NCBI GenBank assembly: GCA_027922465.2 | Contig: BQMF02000204.1 | Span: 496,001 to 560,000 of the forward strand | Origin: Turritopsis dohrnii | Taxonomy: Eukaryota > Cnidaria > Hydrozoa > Anthoathecata > Oceaniidae | Direction of reading: 5' to 3' | Length of the DNA: 64,000 nt | In this document: positions 1-8,897 of the stretch, in pieces | Numbering within the stretch: position 1 is the stretch's first letter | How the letters are laid out: each line of letters begins with the position of its first letter | Notes under the pieces: model-generated | Database searches by the model: none | The model's input: the letters and a program-made list of their open reading frames with translations, nothing else | What the model was told of the DNA's origin: nothing | Translations under genes and position numbers: made by a program

Positions 1-262
1 CTGCTAGAAATCACCTGGCAGTGACGTCATCGACTTGCACACACTGACAAATGAAAGTAGCGATGATTTCAACGTTTAACATTTAACGTTTAACATTTAA
101 TGCTTCAAAATCAATTTTAAAGCCTTTTTTACAGCCATTTTATGGTGTCAGGATGATTACCCCAGTGAAGCTTACTCCCCAGATTATTATCCATGCGGAC
201 AATTGCCCCCAACCAATGTAGTGTTAGGGTTAGGGTTAATTTTTAGCAATTAACTACTTCAT
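1..262. other. Left flank, no gene recognised
   Basis: AT-rich sequence with no supported open frame on either strand. It holds two telomere-like hexamers (222-238), too few to mean anything. The Kolobok-like element begins just after it. Confidence 0.4.
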
Positions 263-959
263 TTTAAAGGAGAACGAACGTTAGATATTTTTTTCATCTT
301 AACTCTCAGTCTTTAACATCAGTAACAGCCTTTTTTTGCAAAATTCATTCAATTTGGTCCCATACTAGCCCTAAACAACTTTGCAATAACTTTCTGTGAT
401 GTGACGTCAGTGTTGCGGATGCGCGTGAAATCATTCTGAATGTCATATGCAATGTTATAAGTGATGTTAACCATGTAGGTGTATTAACCAACTCATTTGT
501 CTCTTTGCATGGTGCCTGCTTATTTATATAATCGAAAAGCTAATTACACAGTTTCTGGCGAAGAATATCGTATAAGTATGTGTTATTGTCAACGCTGTTT
601 AATTTTAGTTGATTTTTTCTCAAGCATTTTTTCATGTTCGTGTTTATCTAAGTGACAAGGAAATTCAAATTCAAGAACAGTAAGTTTTTGTTTATTAACA
701 TTTAGCACTTTTTTCGAAGCTTTCGGAAAAATTCTGAATTTAGTTTCAACTGTTAAGGCCCTGTTAGACGATAAATTAATCGCTAAACTATTCCATAAAG
801 TTACTTAAAATAGAATAGTTTACGAAATAATTTATCGTGTATTGTATCGTAAACTATTCAAAAATTATTAAAAGAAGCAAAAAAAATAGTTTAATTTTAT
901 GAGGCGCCAAAAGGGACAAAATTAATTTCATATATTTTTATGCGTAATATCTTTTATAC

Positions 960-1190
960 ATGGTCTGCTTTTTTTTTTTTTTTTTTTACAAAGTCTAGAT
1001 TTACTTTCACAAGGTCTAGATTTTTATTTTTGTTTAGTCTAGATTTATTTTTACAATGCCTAGCTTTATTTTATTTACAAAGTCTGAATTTATTTTTTTT
1101 GCACGGTCTAGATTTTTTGCAAGGTTTACTTTTCATTTTTATATGGTCTAGATTTTTTTCAAATTTTTACAGGGCTTACTTTACATAGTT
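960..1190. repeat. Left subterminal GTCTAGA/T-rich repeats of the integrase-HECT element
   Basis: About seven degenerate copies of (G)GTCTAGATTTATTTTTA follow the left terminus. The right end (about 6230-6480) carries the complementary form, A/T-rich units ending in TATAGAC. Subterminal repeats of this sort often bind transposase; that role is not shown here. The apparent 82-codon frame across them (940-1188) is a low-complexity Phe/Leu artefact. Confidence 0.55.
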
Positions 1191-1254
1191 AGGTAGTGCG
1201 CATGCGTTATTGAAATGACATGCGCATTGATCAAAACGTTGAGAGCTTTGCATA

Positions 1255-2751
1255 ATGGGGGACATAGCTGAGGAAGTTTACAATTGCCTTCGTACTTTAA
1301 AAGCTGATATTGATAACACATATGAATGGCTCGATTCAAACAATATCAATTCATTGGAGCATTGTCATATGAGCCTGGAAAAAACATGCAATATTTTACG
1401 TTTTCTACAACATCGTTGCACACACCCCATCGTCAACGAAAACCTGAATGTTTTATTGGATTCAACTTTGAAAGCTTATCATGATGTAGAAGAGCATTTG
1501 CAGATAGAAGGCATAAGACCGACACGAGCAGTAGGGAGACCCAAAATTAAAATTTCAAAGGAAGAGATAGAGAGTGCGTTTTCAATACTCCGCAGTTGGA
1601 AAATGGTTGCCTACCAGCTAGGTATTTCAAGCAAAACACTTCGAAGACGACGACTGGAGCTTAATATGGATATTTCTGCTGTTGAAGGTCCTCGAATACA
1701 CTATACAACTATTACGCAAGAAGAACTATGCGAAGTAGTGATAAATGTATTAAGTCATCTTCCAGACGCTGGAGAAACACTTGTAATTGGTGCATTGAGA
1801 GCTCGAGAAATTTTTGTTCAACGTAGACGTGTACGTGACGCTATACTGACAGTGGACCCAGAAAGTAGAGCAGCAAGGAGAACGTTTACAATTATAAGGC
1901 GTGTATATAAAGTGCCTAGCCCAAATGCTCTTTGGTAAGTTTATACTGTATTGTAAATTTTCCAAAATACAAGATGGGTTACAAAACTTTGTACCTTTTG
2001 TTTTTACAACATTACATACACAATAATCAGTTTACAGCAACAGTTCTAATTAATTTTATAGGTATCTTTGTAAGCGCAACTGAATGAAATTTTCAAAACC
2101 TCAATGTGGGTTAGTTTTATGGCCCTTCTAGGATAGCTGCGTACTCTCTAACCATAATTTACCAATAAACATTTTTTATTTGCTCGATTTATGCTTCAGA
2201 ATAAGGGCTTAAACAGAAGAACCATGTTAGTTGGTTCCTCAGTTCATAATCAACGCATTGAAAGATTATGGTTAGATGAAAAACGGTTAGTTGTGAGGCG
2301 CTTTCAAGCAATATTTTACTACGTGGAAGATGAGGGCATTCTCGATCCTTTAAATGAATTACATTTGTTTGTTCTACACATTGTGTTCCTACCAACCATA
2401 AACAATGCTTTGCATGAACTGACACGTGATTGGAATAATCATCCTTTAAGCAGCGATGGGAACTTTTCTCCAAATCAGCTATGGCACCTCGGCCTTCGTA
2501 ATTATCAGAATACTAACCCTGATGCTTATTTGCAATTAATACAATATGATTGGGAACACTATGGTGTAGATTATGACGGACCAGTACCAGCAGAAGATGA
2601 AAACGACGAAATAGTAATACCTGAAGTTACACTTCCCTTATCACGAGAAAGAGTAAGTTTCTTCAGGTTGGAGGCAGAAAGAAACGAGTCGGGAGATGAA
2701 ATAAACACTTATAATAGGATCGTAAATCTTTTAAACAAGGAAATTTTCTAA
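1255..2751 (+). pseudogene. Integrase-core (rve-like) transposase, internal deletion
   Basis: The first part (1255-1938, 227 codons) has a helix-turn-helix-like stretch after GRPKIKISKEE, then the block RAREIFVQRRRVRDAI and ends at PNALW. The second part (2191-2751, 186 codons) resumes with the conserved HNQRIERLW block, the LDPLNELHL region and WNNHPL. In this family, common in fish and coral genomes, about 70 residues lie between PNALW and the second part. They include the first two catalytic Asp residues (HIDG and SDxGGEN regions). The 252 bp between the parts here are stop-rich and do not encode them. A GTAAGT donor-like site sits exactly at the end of part one, but no AG acceptor precedes part two. 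Only the Glu of the DDE triad (NQRIERLW) remains, so the product should be inactive. Confidence 0.75.
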
Positions 2752-3344
2752 ATATGTTACGAACGTTATGTAACTCTCGAAATATATGCAGAACAAAACA
2801 TCTGTGTAAATATAACCAAGTCTAAAACAAGATTTTTAAATCTTTCCTTGTCACTACTATAATTCATTCTTGCGCAAGAAAAAATTATAAGGTTTAAAAT
2901 ATATACAGTAAGAACTTGATGCAGAAAACTTGTTCAATTCACCTTCAAGAAATTGTTTCGAATTCGATGATTTTTGCAGCTACAACCAATTTCTTCCTAT
3001 ACTTTAATATAGAGAGGAAGTTCTAACAATTCATAAAACTAGCAAAGGGAATATAAGGTAAGGGAAACAAAATCAGAAAAGTCAAATGGTGTAAATATGA
3101 CTAATTGGTCAAAACATTCAATGAAATATACGTTTTAACCGTCATAACTTTAACAGACTTATGAAAATTGCGTTAAGCCAGTGAAACTTCAATAACAATT
3201 TAAAGAAAATAAACAAACAAACAAAATAAACTTTCTATAACAAAATAAATTAGCTAAAATATATAAAATAATTTGCTTTTAAAACTGTTACAATCAACTT
3301 AGTTACAAGTTCCCATATCCTTCACTACCATATTGCAAACTGAT
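2752..3344. other. Non-coding space between the convergent transposon genes
   Basis: AT-rich and stop-rich in all frames. It presumably holds the 3' ends of both transcripts. Nothing else seen. Confidence 0.4.
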
Positions 3345-6171
3345 TTATGCATACCTTTTGAAATCTTCATACGTTTTGGGACTTATTGGAATGCTCAGGG
3401 TAGAGAAACATGCATGAGCTTCCAGCAATAACTTGGTTTCATCCAGCACCTCAAACTTGATATTTGGGACATTCAAAGAACTGATAACACTATTTCCTGC
3501 TGCGAATTGCAAAAGAGCAGCCAACTGAGCAGTATCACTGTCTAATATGAATTGCCGAAGAAATTCTAACACATTGTCATGATTTTTGACACTTTCCCAA
3601 TCTACACAACTCATCAAAAGCTTGGATGAGAGTGAATTTTGTGCTCCAACAAAAAATTCTTCTAAAAGGTCCGGATACATGTTCATATATTGTAGAATAC
3701 CAATGTATCTCAAACCATCTTTTATTGCCAATAGTTGTTTTTCACGTTTTCGTACCAGTTCTTCCCATACAATCAGTTCCTTTAGTGTTTCCAACTTAAC
3801 CATAGAAATTTTTTCCGTTACTGGCCACTGGGTTGAATTAACAACTTGTTCAAATGCATTTCCTTCAGTACCATTCATTAAGGCATTAAGATCTTCATCA
3901 GTGTAGCAATCTGATAAACAATTTAAAAAGTTAATGACAGTTGCTGTTCCGGCATTTAAAGGAATGAGATCTTTATAGCCCTCATTGGAAAGTACTGTGA
4001 TTACATCTTCTTCAGATTTGCAAATCATCTTGTAGCACCAAGGGTGCATATATGGAAATGGTGGCCCTCCTTGTAGAATGCTGTGGCCAATTGCGATCCC
4101 TACCCAGCGGGCACAAGACGTCTTTGAGACGTCTTATTTTAATCGTAAAATGGTCGTTTGCTTTCCAGATCATTTTGGGACGTCGTAGGGACTTCTGAAA
4201 CGGGACGTCGCAATTGGGATCCTTTTACGACGTTTTTGGGACGTCTTTATACGGATTGAATAACGACCTTCGAAACAATTGTAAATTTAAGATCATTTTG
4301 CGACGTCGTTGGGACGTCTGAAATGGGACGTCACAATTGGGATCCTTTTACGACGTTTTTAGGACGTCCTTATACGGATTGAATAACGACCTTCAAAACA
4401 ATTATAAACTTAAGATCATTTTGGGACGTCGTAGGAAGTCTGAAACGGGACGTCGCAATTGGGATCCTTTTACGACGTTTTTGGGACGTCTCTGTGCAGA
4501 TCCAATAACGATCTTCGAAACAATTATAAACTTTCAAAAGCAATCAGTCTGTATATAATGATTTATTGTAAATATTTTTAAACGTCTTGGCAACAAGCAG
4601 CGGTGGCATAACGGTTACGAGTTCGGCTGGCATACCGGAGGTTCCAGGTTCGGGTCCGCCTGTGGCCTATTACAGTTTTTGAAAGAGTAAATTTCATAAT
4701 CCTGCGACGTCGTTACGATGTCGTTGGGATGTCATCGAGACGTCTCAATGAAGATGTAATTGGGACGTCTTTTGAGATTCCCACTTCACGACCATTTTGC
4801 GACGTCTTAGGGACGTCTTGAAAAGACGTCTTTACGACGTCTTTTTGCCCGCTGGGTAATATCTTGAAGAGTGTCAAATTACCACCTGATCTTTTTGGTA
4901 TTACATACTTTTCAGAAGGCACAACTTCAAACAATTCTGATTTTACTGCATCAAAGAATTTGTTGAAGAATTCAGATCGCAAAGCACCAATATCAATTCC
5001 AGCTTCGTTTTTGAATTCAACCCTGAATTTGTCAAACAAAAACTTTTTATTTGCCAAAGAAATTTTATAAAATGTTAATGCATCAGTCCAAAGTTCATCT
5101 CTGTTTACTTTTAGCTTGTATTCATCTTCATCACAAAATTTTCCTTTTGTGAACAATTCCACAACATTACTGCCACAAGTTGGTTCACGGATTTGGGTGA
5201 GTTTGTCGACGACATCATCCCAACTCAATGCTGTATCCATTGCTTTTTGGACTTTTGATTCTTCTATGTTTGGAAACATAGAAGTTAACAAATCTTTCGT
5301 TTCCGGATTAACTATGAAAGGCCTGTTGTGATCATCACTTTTCTGATTCAAAAATTGAGGGATTTTAGTCTGATATCCAGAAAAGCTTCCATTACAAGAT
5401 TGACAATGATCAGCAAACTCAGCTCTAGGGAAATCCTTTCGACAATCCTCACACTCTATGGTTTCATCTTCCTCCTACAAATGTAATAGAACCTGTTTCA
5501 GTGACACTATAAATTAATCAGCAAAAGACTTCTGGGAACATGGGTTATAAATACAATGTTTAGATTGATTTGGTGCATAAAGGAAGTTTTTTACTATTTT
5601 GAAGGCCCAATCAGACTTGCTTTGCGCTGCTATATCATCTATATAAAAGCAGAAAAAGAAAGTTAACATACCAGCAGATTTTCCATTGGTATCAACCATA
5701 CTATTTTTTGTCCAAAAATTTGATGAATGTTTTCTTCATCAAGGGTCCCTGTTACCCTAGGTTCAACAAGATTTTGTCCTATTCCAATTTTGACAGTAAA
5801 TCTATAACAACATTGAAAAGAGATATAGATCAGTGTATCTTCCTGATGTTTGTATTGTGTTACTACCCCTCTTGTTTGTTCTTGTTCCAAATCCCGACGA
5901 GGTCGTTGATGATGCCTGGTCTCGTTGTTGGTGTTGCTGAAGAAGAAGAAGAAGGAATCCCAACTCTTCTTCTTCTTGTTGAGAAATATGAGCGCCGTTC
6001 ATCTTCAACGCTGCCAAAGTTTTGTAGATTACCTTCTGCATTACGTTCTACTGACACGTTTATTATTCGACGTATTTCATTTTCGAAAACAGGGCTGTTT
6101 ATAAGACTCTCCGTCACAGCTTTTAAATCAACAACATTATTTCTTTCCGCCATTTTGTGTACTCCTGCCAT
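3345..6171 (-). CDS. Zinc finger-CUE-HECT E3 ubiquitin ligase of the transposon, split by a MITE
   Basis: Three exons fit consensus splice sites with compatible phases: 6171-5867, 5801-5672 and 5474-3345. The last is interrupted by the MITE at 4103-4856. Exon 3 begins with a C2HC finger (CEDCRKDF...H..SC), then a CUE-like helix bundle around LLTSMFPNIEES, then a HECT N-lobe (DIGALRSEFFNKFF). The C-lobe lies on the far side of the MITE and carries the catalytic Cys in HACFSTLSIP. Removing the MITE and one TA restores the frame exactly, giving about 600 residues. As it stands, translation runs into the MITE and stops near 4713, before the catalytic Cys. An AG/GTATGC near 3350 could be a donor to a further short exon; the stop at 3345 is otherwise the natural end. 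HECT proteins pass ubiquitin from E2 to substrate through this Cys. The resemblance is to G2/M-specific E3-like proteins of marine invertebrates and fish. Confidence 0.75.
4103..4856. mobile_element. GACGTC-rich MITE (TA duplication) inside the HECT exon
   Basis: Inverted ends CCCAGCGGGCA at 4103 and the complement ending at 4856 are flanked by TA (4101-4102, 4857-4858). The interior is built of repeated GACGTC palindromes in roughly 230-bp sub-units, followed by a tRNA-like module. A second copy is at 62434-63321. The precise TA duplication and continuous HECT frame on both sides show it is a clean, fairly recent insertion. Confidence 0.85.
4597..4668 (+). repeat. tRNA-like RNA polymerase III promoter module
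   Basis: About 72 bp with an A-box-like TGGCATAACGGTTA and a B-box GGTTCGGGTCC (4647-4657) at tRNA-like spacing. The acceptor and anticodon stems do not fold cleanly, so it is not called a functional tRNA. It looks like the head of a tRNA-derived SINE captured by the MITE. The same module is at 63051-63122, and a diverged one is at 27171-27236 on minus. Confidence 0.55.
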
Positions 6172-6667
6172 TATGCATGGGAGAGCGCGTGGTTTTATCT
6201 TGCCTTGTTACTCAGATTAGACATTATAAAAAATTTAAACTTTGTTATCCAGATTAGACATCAAAAATTTTTTATACCGCGTGTAAAAATAAAGACATCG
6301 TATAAAAATAAGTTATAGACATAAAAAAGTATTAGGCGTGCATCATAAAAAGAAATCCTGACAATAAAAAAAAACAAATATAGACCACATGTAAAAAATT
6401 TAATATATCTTATATAAAAAGTAAAACCTTAAAAAAAATAAATAGACTATATACATCAAGATGTTACACATAAAAATACATATGAATTTTGTCCCCTTTG
6501 GCGCCTCATATAATTTAGCTTCGAATAAAATCGAATCATTTTGATTTTATTCCGAATAGTTTAGCAAAGTTCAAAGAATACCGACATTTAAATCATTGAA
6601 CACGTGTTGCACAAAGGTTAATGCAACGGGTTTAGGACAAATTCCCTCAAGAAAGTAACATTTGTAC

Positions 6668-6796
6668 ATGAAGAAAAATGCGCGTGTCGACGCTAACGGT
6701 AAAATTATTGAAGCTTTAAAAAAAGGTGAAGATATAGATCGTTTAATCTCACAATATTTGAACAAACTAAAACTTCTTCAACTGCTTCTTCCATGA
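6668..6796 (+). other. Short open frame (42 codons), unrecognised
   Basis: It starts ATGAAGAAAAATGCG, is Lys/Leu-rich, and would form an amphipathic helix. It lies in the right part of the Harbinger-like element. It could be a chance frame or a fragment of a once larger element gene. No family assigned. Confidence 0.15.
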
Positions 6797-7289
6797 TGAA
6801 TGAATGAACCTTACACTTATAACCCATAACTTATCGTATTAGTTTATTGATTAGTTTATCAGTGTATTTGAACATAAACTAAATTATTAGAATAATTTTC
6901 TGTTTCTATTTTAGGAATAGTTTAGCGAATAGTTTACCGTCTAACAGGGCCTTTAGGTTTAGTTTATTAAAACACGAGTTCCATTTCTTAGCTAACATTT
7001 TTCATTTTTATTTTTTGGTGCTTCATCCCAGGCGTTTTTGTTGTCTAAATGATGGTCAGACAGCATAATATGAAATATGAGTTGACTGTGCAGGAGGGTG
7101 AAAGAGTTATTTATGATGAATAATTAATGATTAAGAAAGATAAACTACCTGTGCACATGTAGAATATGATGAGAAACCAGATGACAGCTTTCAGAATATT
7201 TGTGAAAAAAAAGAAGTGTTTTGCTTGTTATTCATTTTTTTCACGAGCTTAAAATTATTTTTATATTTTCGAAACTGAATAAATGATGT

Positions 7290-7720
7290 GCTCACAAACG
7301 GTTGAGACATAGAGTCTCAAATTCTTCATGATGAATTATGCGTGTCACATTATCTAATTTATCTTCCAGTAGGTTGGGACACTCCTTGCAACATCTGCAC
7401 TCCACAAATGACGACATGATACAGCAGTGTGTGCAAGAACACCAGCGTAGCTATATTTTCTAATCGGCTAGAATTCCCATCGCAATCTTCGCTTCCGCTA
7501 CCGTCAGAAGAATCACTCTCTGAATCCCCACCACTGCACAGAATCCCCATTTTTTGCAGTTCTTCGTTCGAATACTCCGGTTCACATGATTAACTTTCAA
7601 CGTATTGGCAATCATCTTCTTCATCAGAGCTATATTCAAAATTTTCATCGTCATCCAAACACTTTTCACTACACACCGCTTCTTGCTCTTCCTACGTTCC
7701 CATCTGCTCTCGTTCTGCTG
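7290..7720 (-). pseudogene. P2X7-like C-terminal zinc-domain protein, degraded
   Basis: Read on minus, an acidic stretch (Asp/Glu/Ser-rich, 7700-7480) is followed by RLEN and then, after a frame change, a Cys-rich segment WCSCTHCC...ECRCCKECPN. This resembles the C-terminal domain of P2X7 receptors and the many P2X7-like proteins of invertebrates (RLENTDWCSCGNC-type). Stops and at least one frameshift break it. It lies inside the Kolobok-like termini, consistent with a transposon-borne copy. It is a fragment and is not an ion channel; no transmembrane part is present. Confidence 0.4.
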
Positions 7721-7924
7721 TGCCGCAACATTGACGTCATTATGCAGCATGTTTTCAAAATAACCCGTGCTAATTAGTATCACTTTCACTTATATAAAAA
7801 CAAGGAATTTGACCCCTTAGAATAAAAAAATAGAAAAATAAAAATAATTTTTATATTGAATAGGCTCTACTGATGTCATATCAACGAATATTACGAAAAA
7901 TGTTTTTCTGACGTTCGTTCTCCT

Positions 7925-8897
7925 TTAAATAAGTGCGTTTTATTGATCATTATGAAACTAATGACCGTCAGGACAAAAAACATTTTTAAAGTTTTTGAAA
8001 TATTTATTTTCATTGACTAAATCATACATGTTCGGGAAGCTTCAAAATTGAAAAAAAAAATTTTTTTAGCAAAATAACATTAAAACAGTTGAAAGCAGCT
8101 TAGATAAGCAAATAAGTTCCAATTTGATTGGGAAATACAATTTTTGTTTGAGGAACAATTCGATTGATAAACAATGAAATGGAAACTATCAAGTCACTAC
8201 AAAATTTTAGGAACAATAATTTAACTGTATAATAGACTTCTATACAAGACTTGTCAAATCTACTACTAATCCTACTAACTTTTTTGTATCTTAGACAGTA
8301 GAGGTATAATGAATACCACTGGCGGATCTAGAGGGTAGTCAAGATTTGTGTAAGAGACTGTTAGCAATTTAACCGTAAAAGAAAAACGTTCAGATAATAT
8401 AGGTAATATAGATTGAATTCAAAAATTCTGTTAATGCACTTTATTATTATTATTAATTAATATTTATACAGGTTGACTTCGTCAGTAAATATGTACATAT
8501 ATACAAAATATATACAAAATACTGTTATAAATGAAGGACCTGTTTAACATAAAGAACAAAAGAGAGATAAAAGAAAAACAAAATCGAATTGAGAAAAAAT
8601 CGAAGCGCAATGAAATTGACTAGACAATTTATTAAATTGATTGATTGCTTATTGAGATAGATTATAGTAGACTTAAAATTTCTCAAAGTATAGACTCAAT
8701 CAAAACTAAATTTTTTTATTGAAGATTTGAATTTATTCAATTTCCGCGCTTATAGCGTAGGAAATTGTTTGGTTTACACATTCTATCTAAGTATCTATCT
8801 CTGTCACAGTTTTTCGTCGTTTTCGGAAAGTCCGTTCGGATTTCGGATTGTTTGTTTATTCAGAATAGTTAATGACTGACCTATGCTAGGAACTTAG
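7925..8897. other. AT-rich spacer, no gene recognised
   Basis: No coding support. It contains the left member of an inverted repeat (8321-8340) whose partner is at 16136-16154. The first degenerate satellite unit begins at its right end. Confidence 0.4.

Larger units (their letters stand above)
900..6508. mobile_element. Integrase-core plus HECT ligase DNA transposon
   Basis: Terminal inverted repeats start TGAGGCGCCAAA at 900 and end with the complement at 6508. They stay recognisable for about 50 bp with mismatches. A TA dinucleotide flanks both ends (898-899, 6509-6510), and the ends are TG...CA as in retroviral-type integrases. Both ends carry subterminal GTCTAGA-T-rich repeats in inverted orientation. 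Two convergent genes lie inside: an integrase-core transposase on plus (1255-2751) and a spliced zinc finger-CUE-HECT ubiquitin ligase on minus (6171-3345). A 754-bp MITE interrupts the ligase. The linkage of the two genes within one set of termini is visible; that the ligase serves transposition is inference. Confidence 0.75.
756..6952. mobile_element. Harbinger-like element (TTA target duplication) nested in the Kolobok-like element
   Basis: Termini at 756-794 and 6914-6952 are inverted repeats matching at 36 of 39 positions, beginning AGGCCCTGTTAGACG. The flanking trinucleotide is TTA on both sides (753-755, 6953-6955). A GGCCCTGTT-type end with a TTA/TAA duplication is typical of PIF/Harbinger and Tourist MITEs. 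Its own DNA is only 756-897 and 6511-6952, so it was a short non-autonomous element before the integrase-HECT element jumped in. The right part holds one open frame of 42 codons (6668-6796, +), listed separately. Confidence 0.7.
268..7924. mobile_element. Outer Kolobok-like DNA transposon (TTAA target duplication)
   Basis: A 14-bp perfect inverted repeat, AGGAGAACGAACGT at 268-281 and its complement at 7911-7924, is bounded on both sides by TTAA (264-267 and 7925-7928). TTAA duplications are made by piggyBac and Kolobok elements. The purine start of the terminus and an internal P2X7-like zinc-domain remnant favour Kolobok by inference. Only 268-755 and 6953-7924 belong to this element; everything between was inserted later. 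No transposase of its own remains. Confidence in the termini is high, in the superfamily moderate. Confidence 0.65.

Noticed and set aside
222..238. GTTAGGGTTAGGGTTA resembling telomere repeat
   Set aside because: Only two to three units inside ordinary AT-rich DNA; chance or a common short motif, not a telomere.
940..1188. 82-codon Phe/Leu-rich frame
   Set aside because: Produced by T-rich subterminal repeats of the transposon; no start context or domain.
3586..3906. 106-codon plus-strand frame
   Set aside because: Antisense shadow of the HECT C-lobe exon.
4597..4668. Functional tRNA gene
   Set aside because: A- and B-boxes are present but acceptor and anticodon stems do not pair; it lies within a MITE in several copies.
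5708..6220. 170-codon plus-strand frame
   Set aside because: Antisense to HECT exons 1 and 2, which have matching splice phases; no domain on plus.
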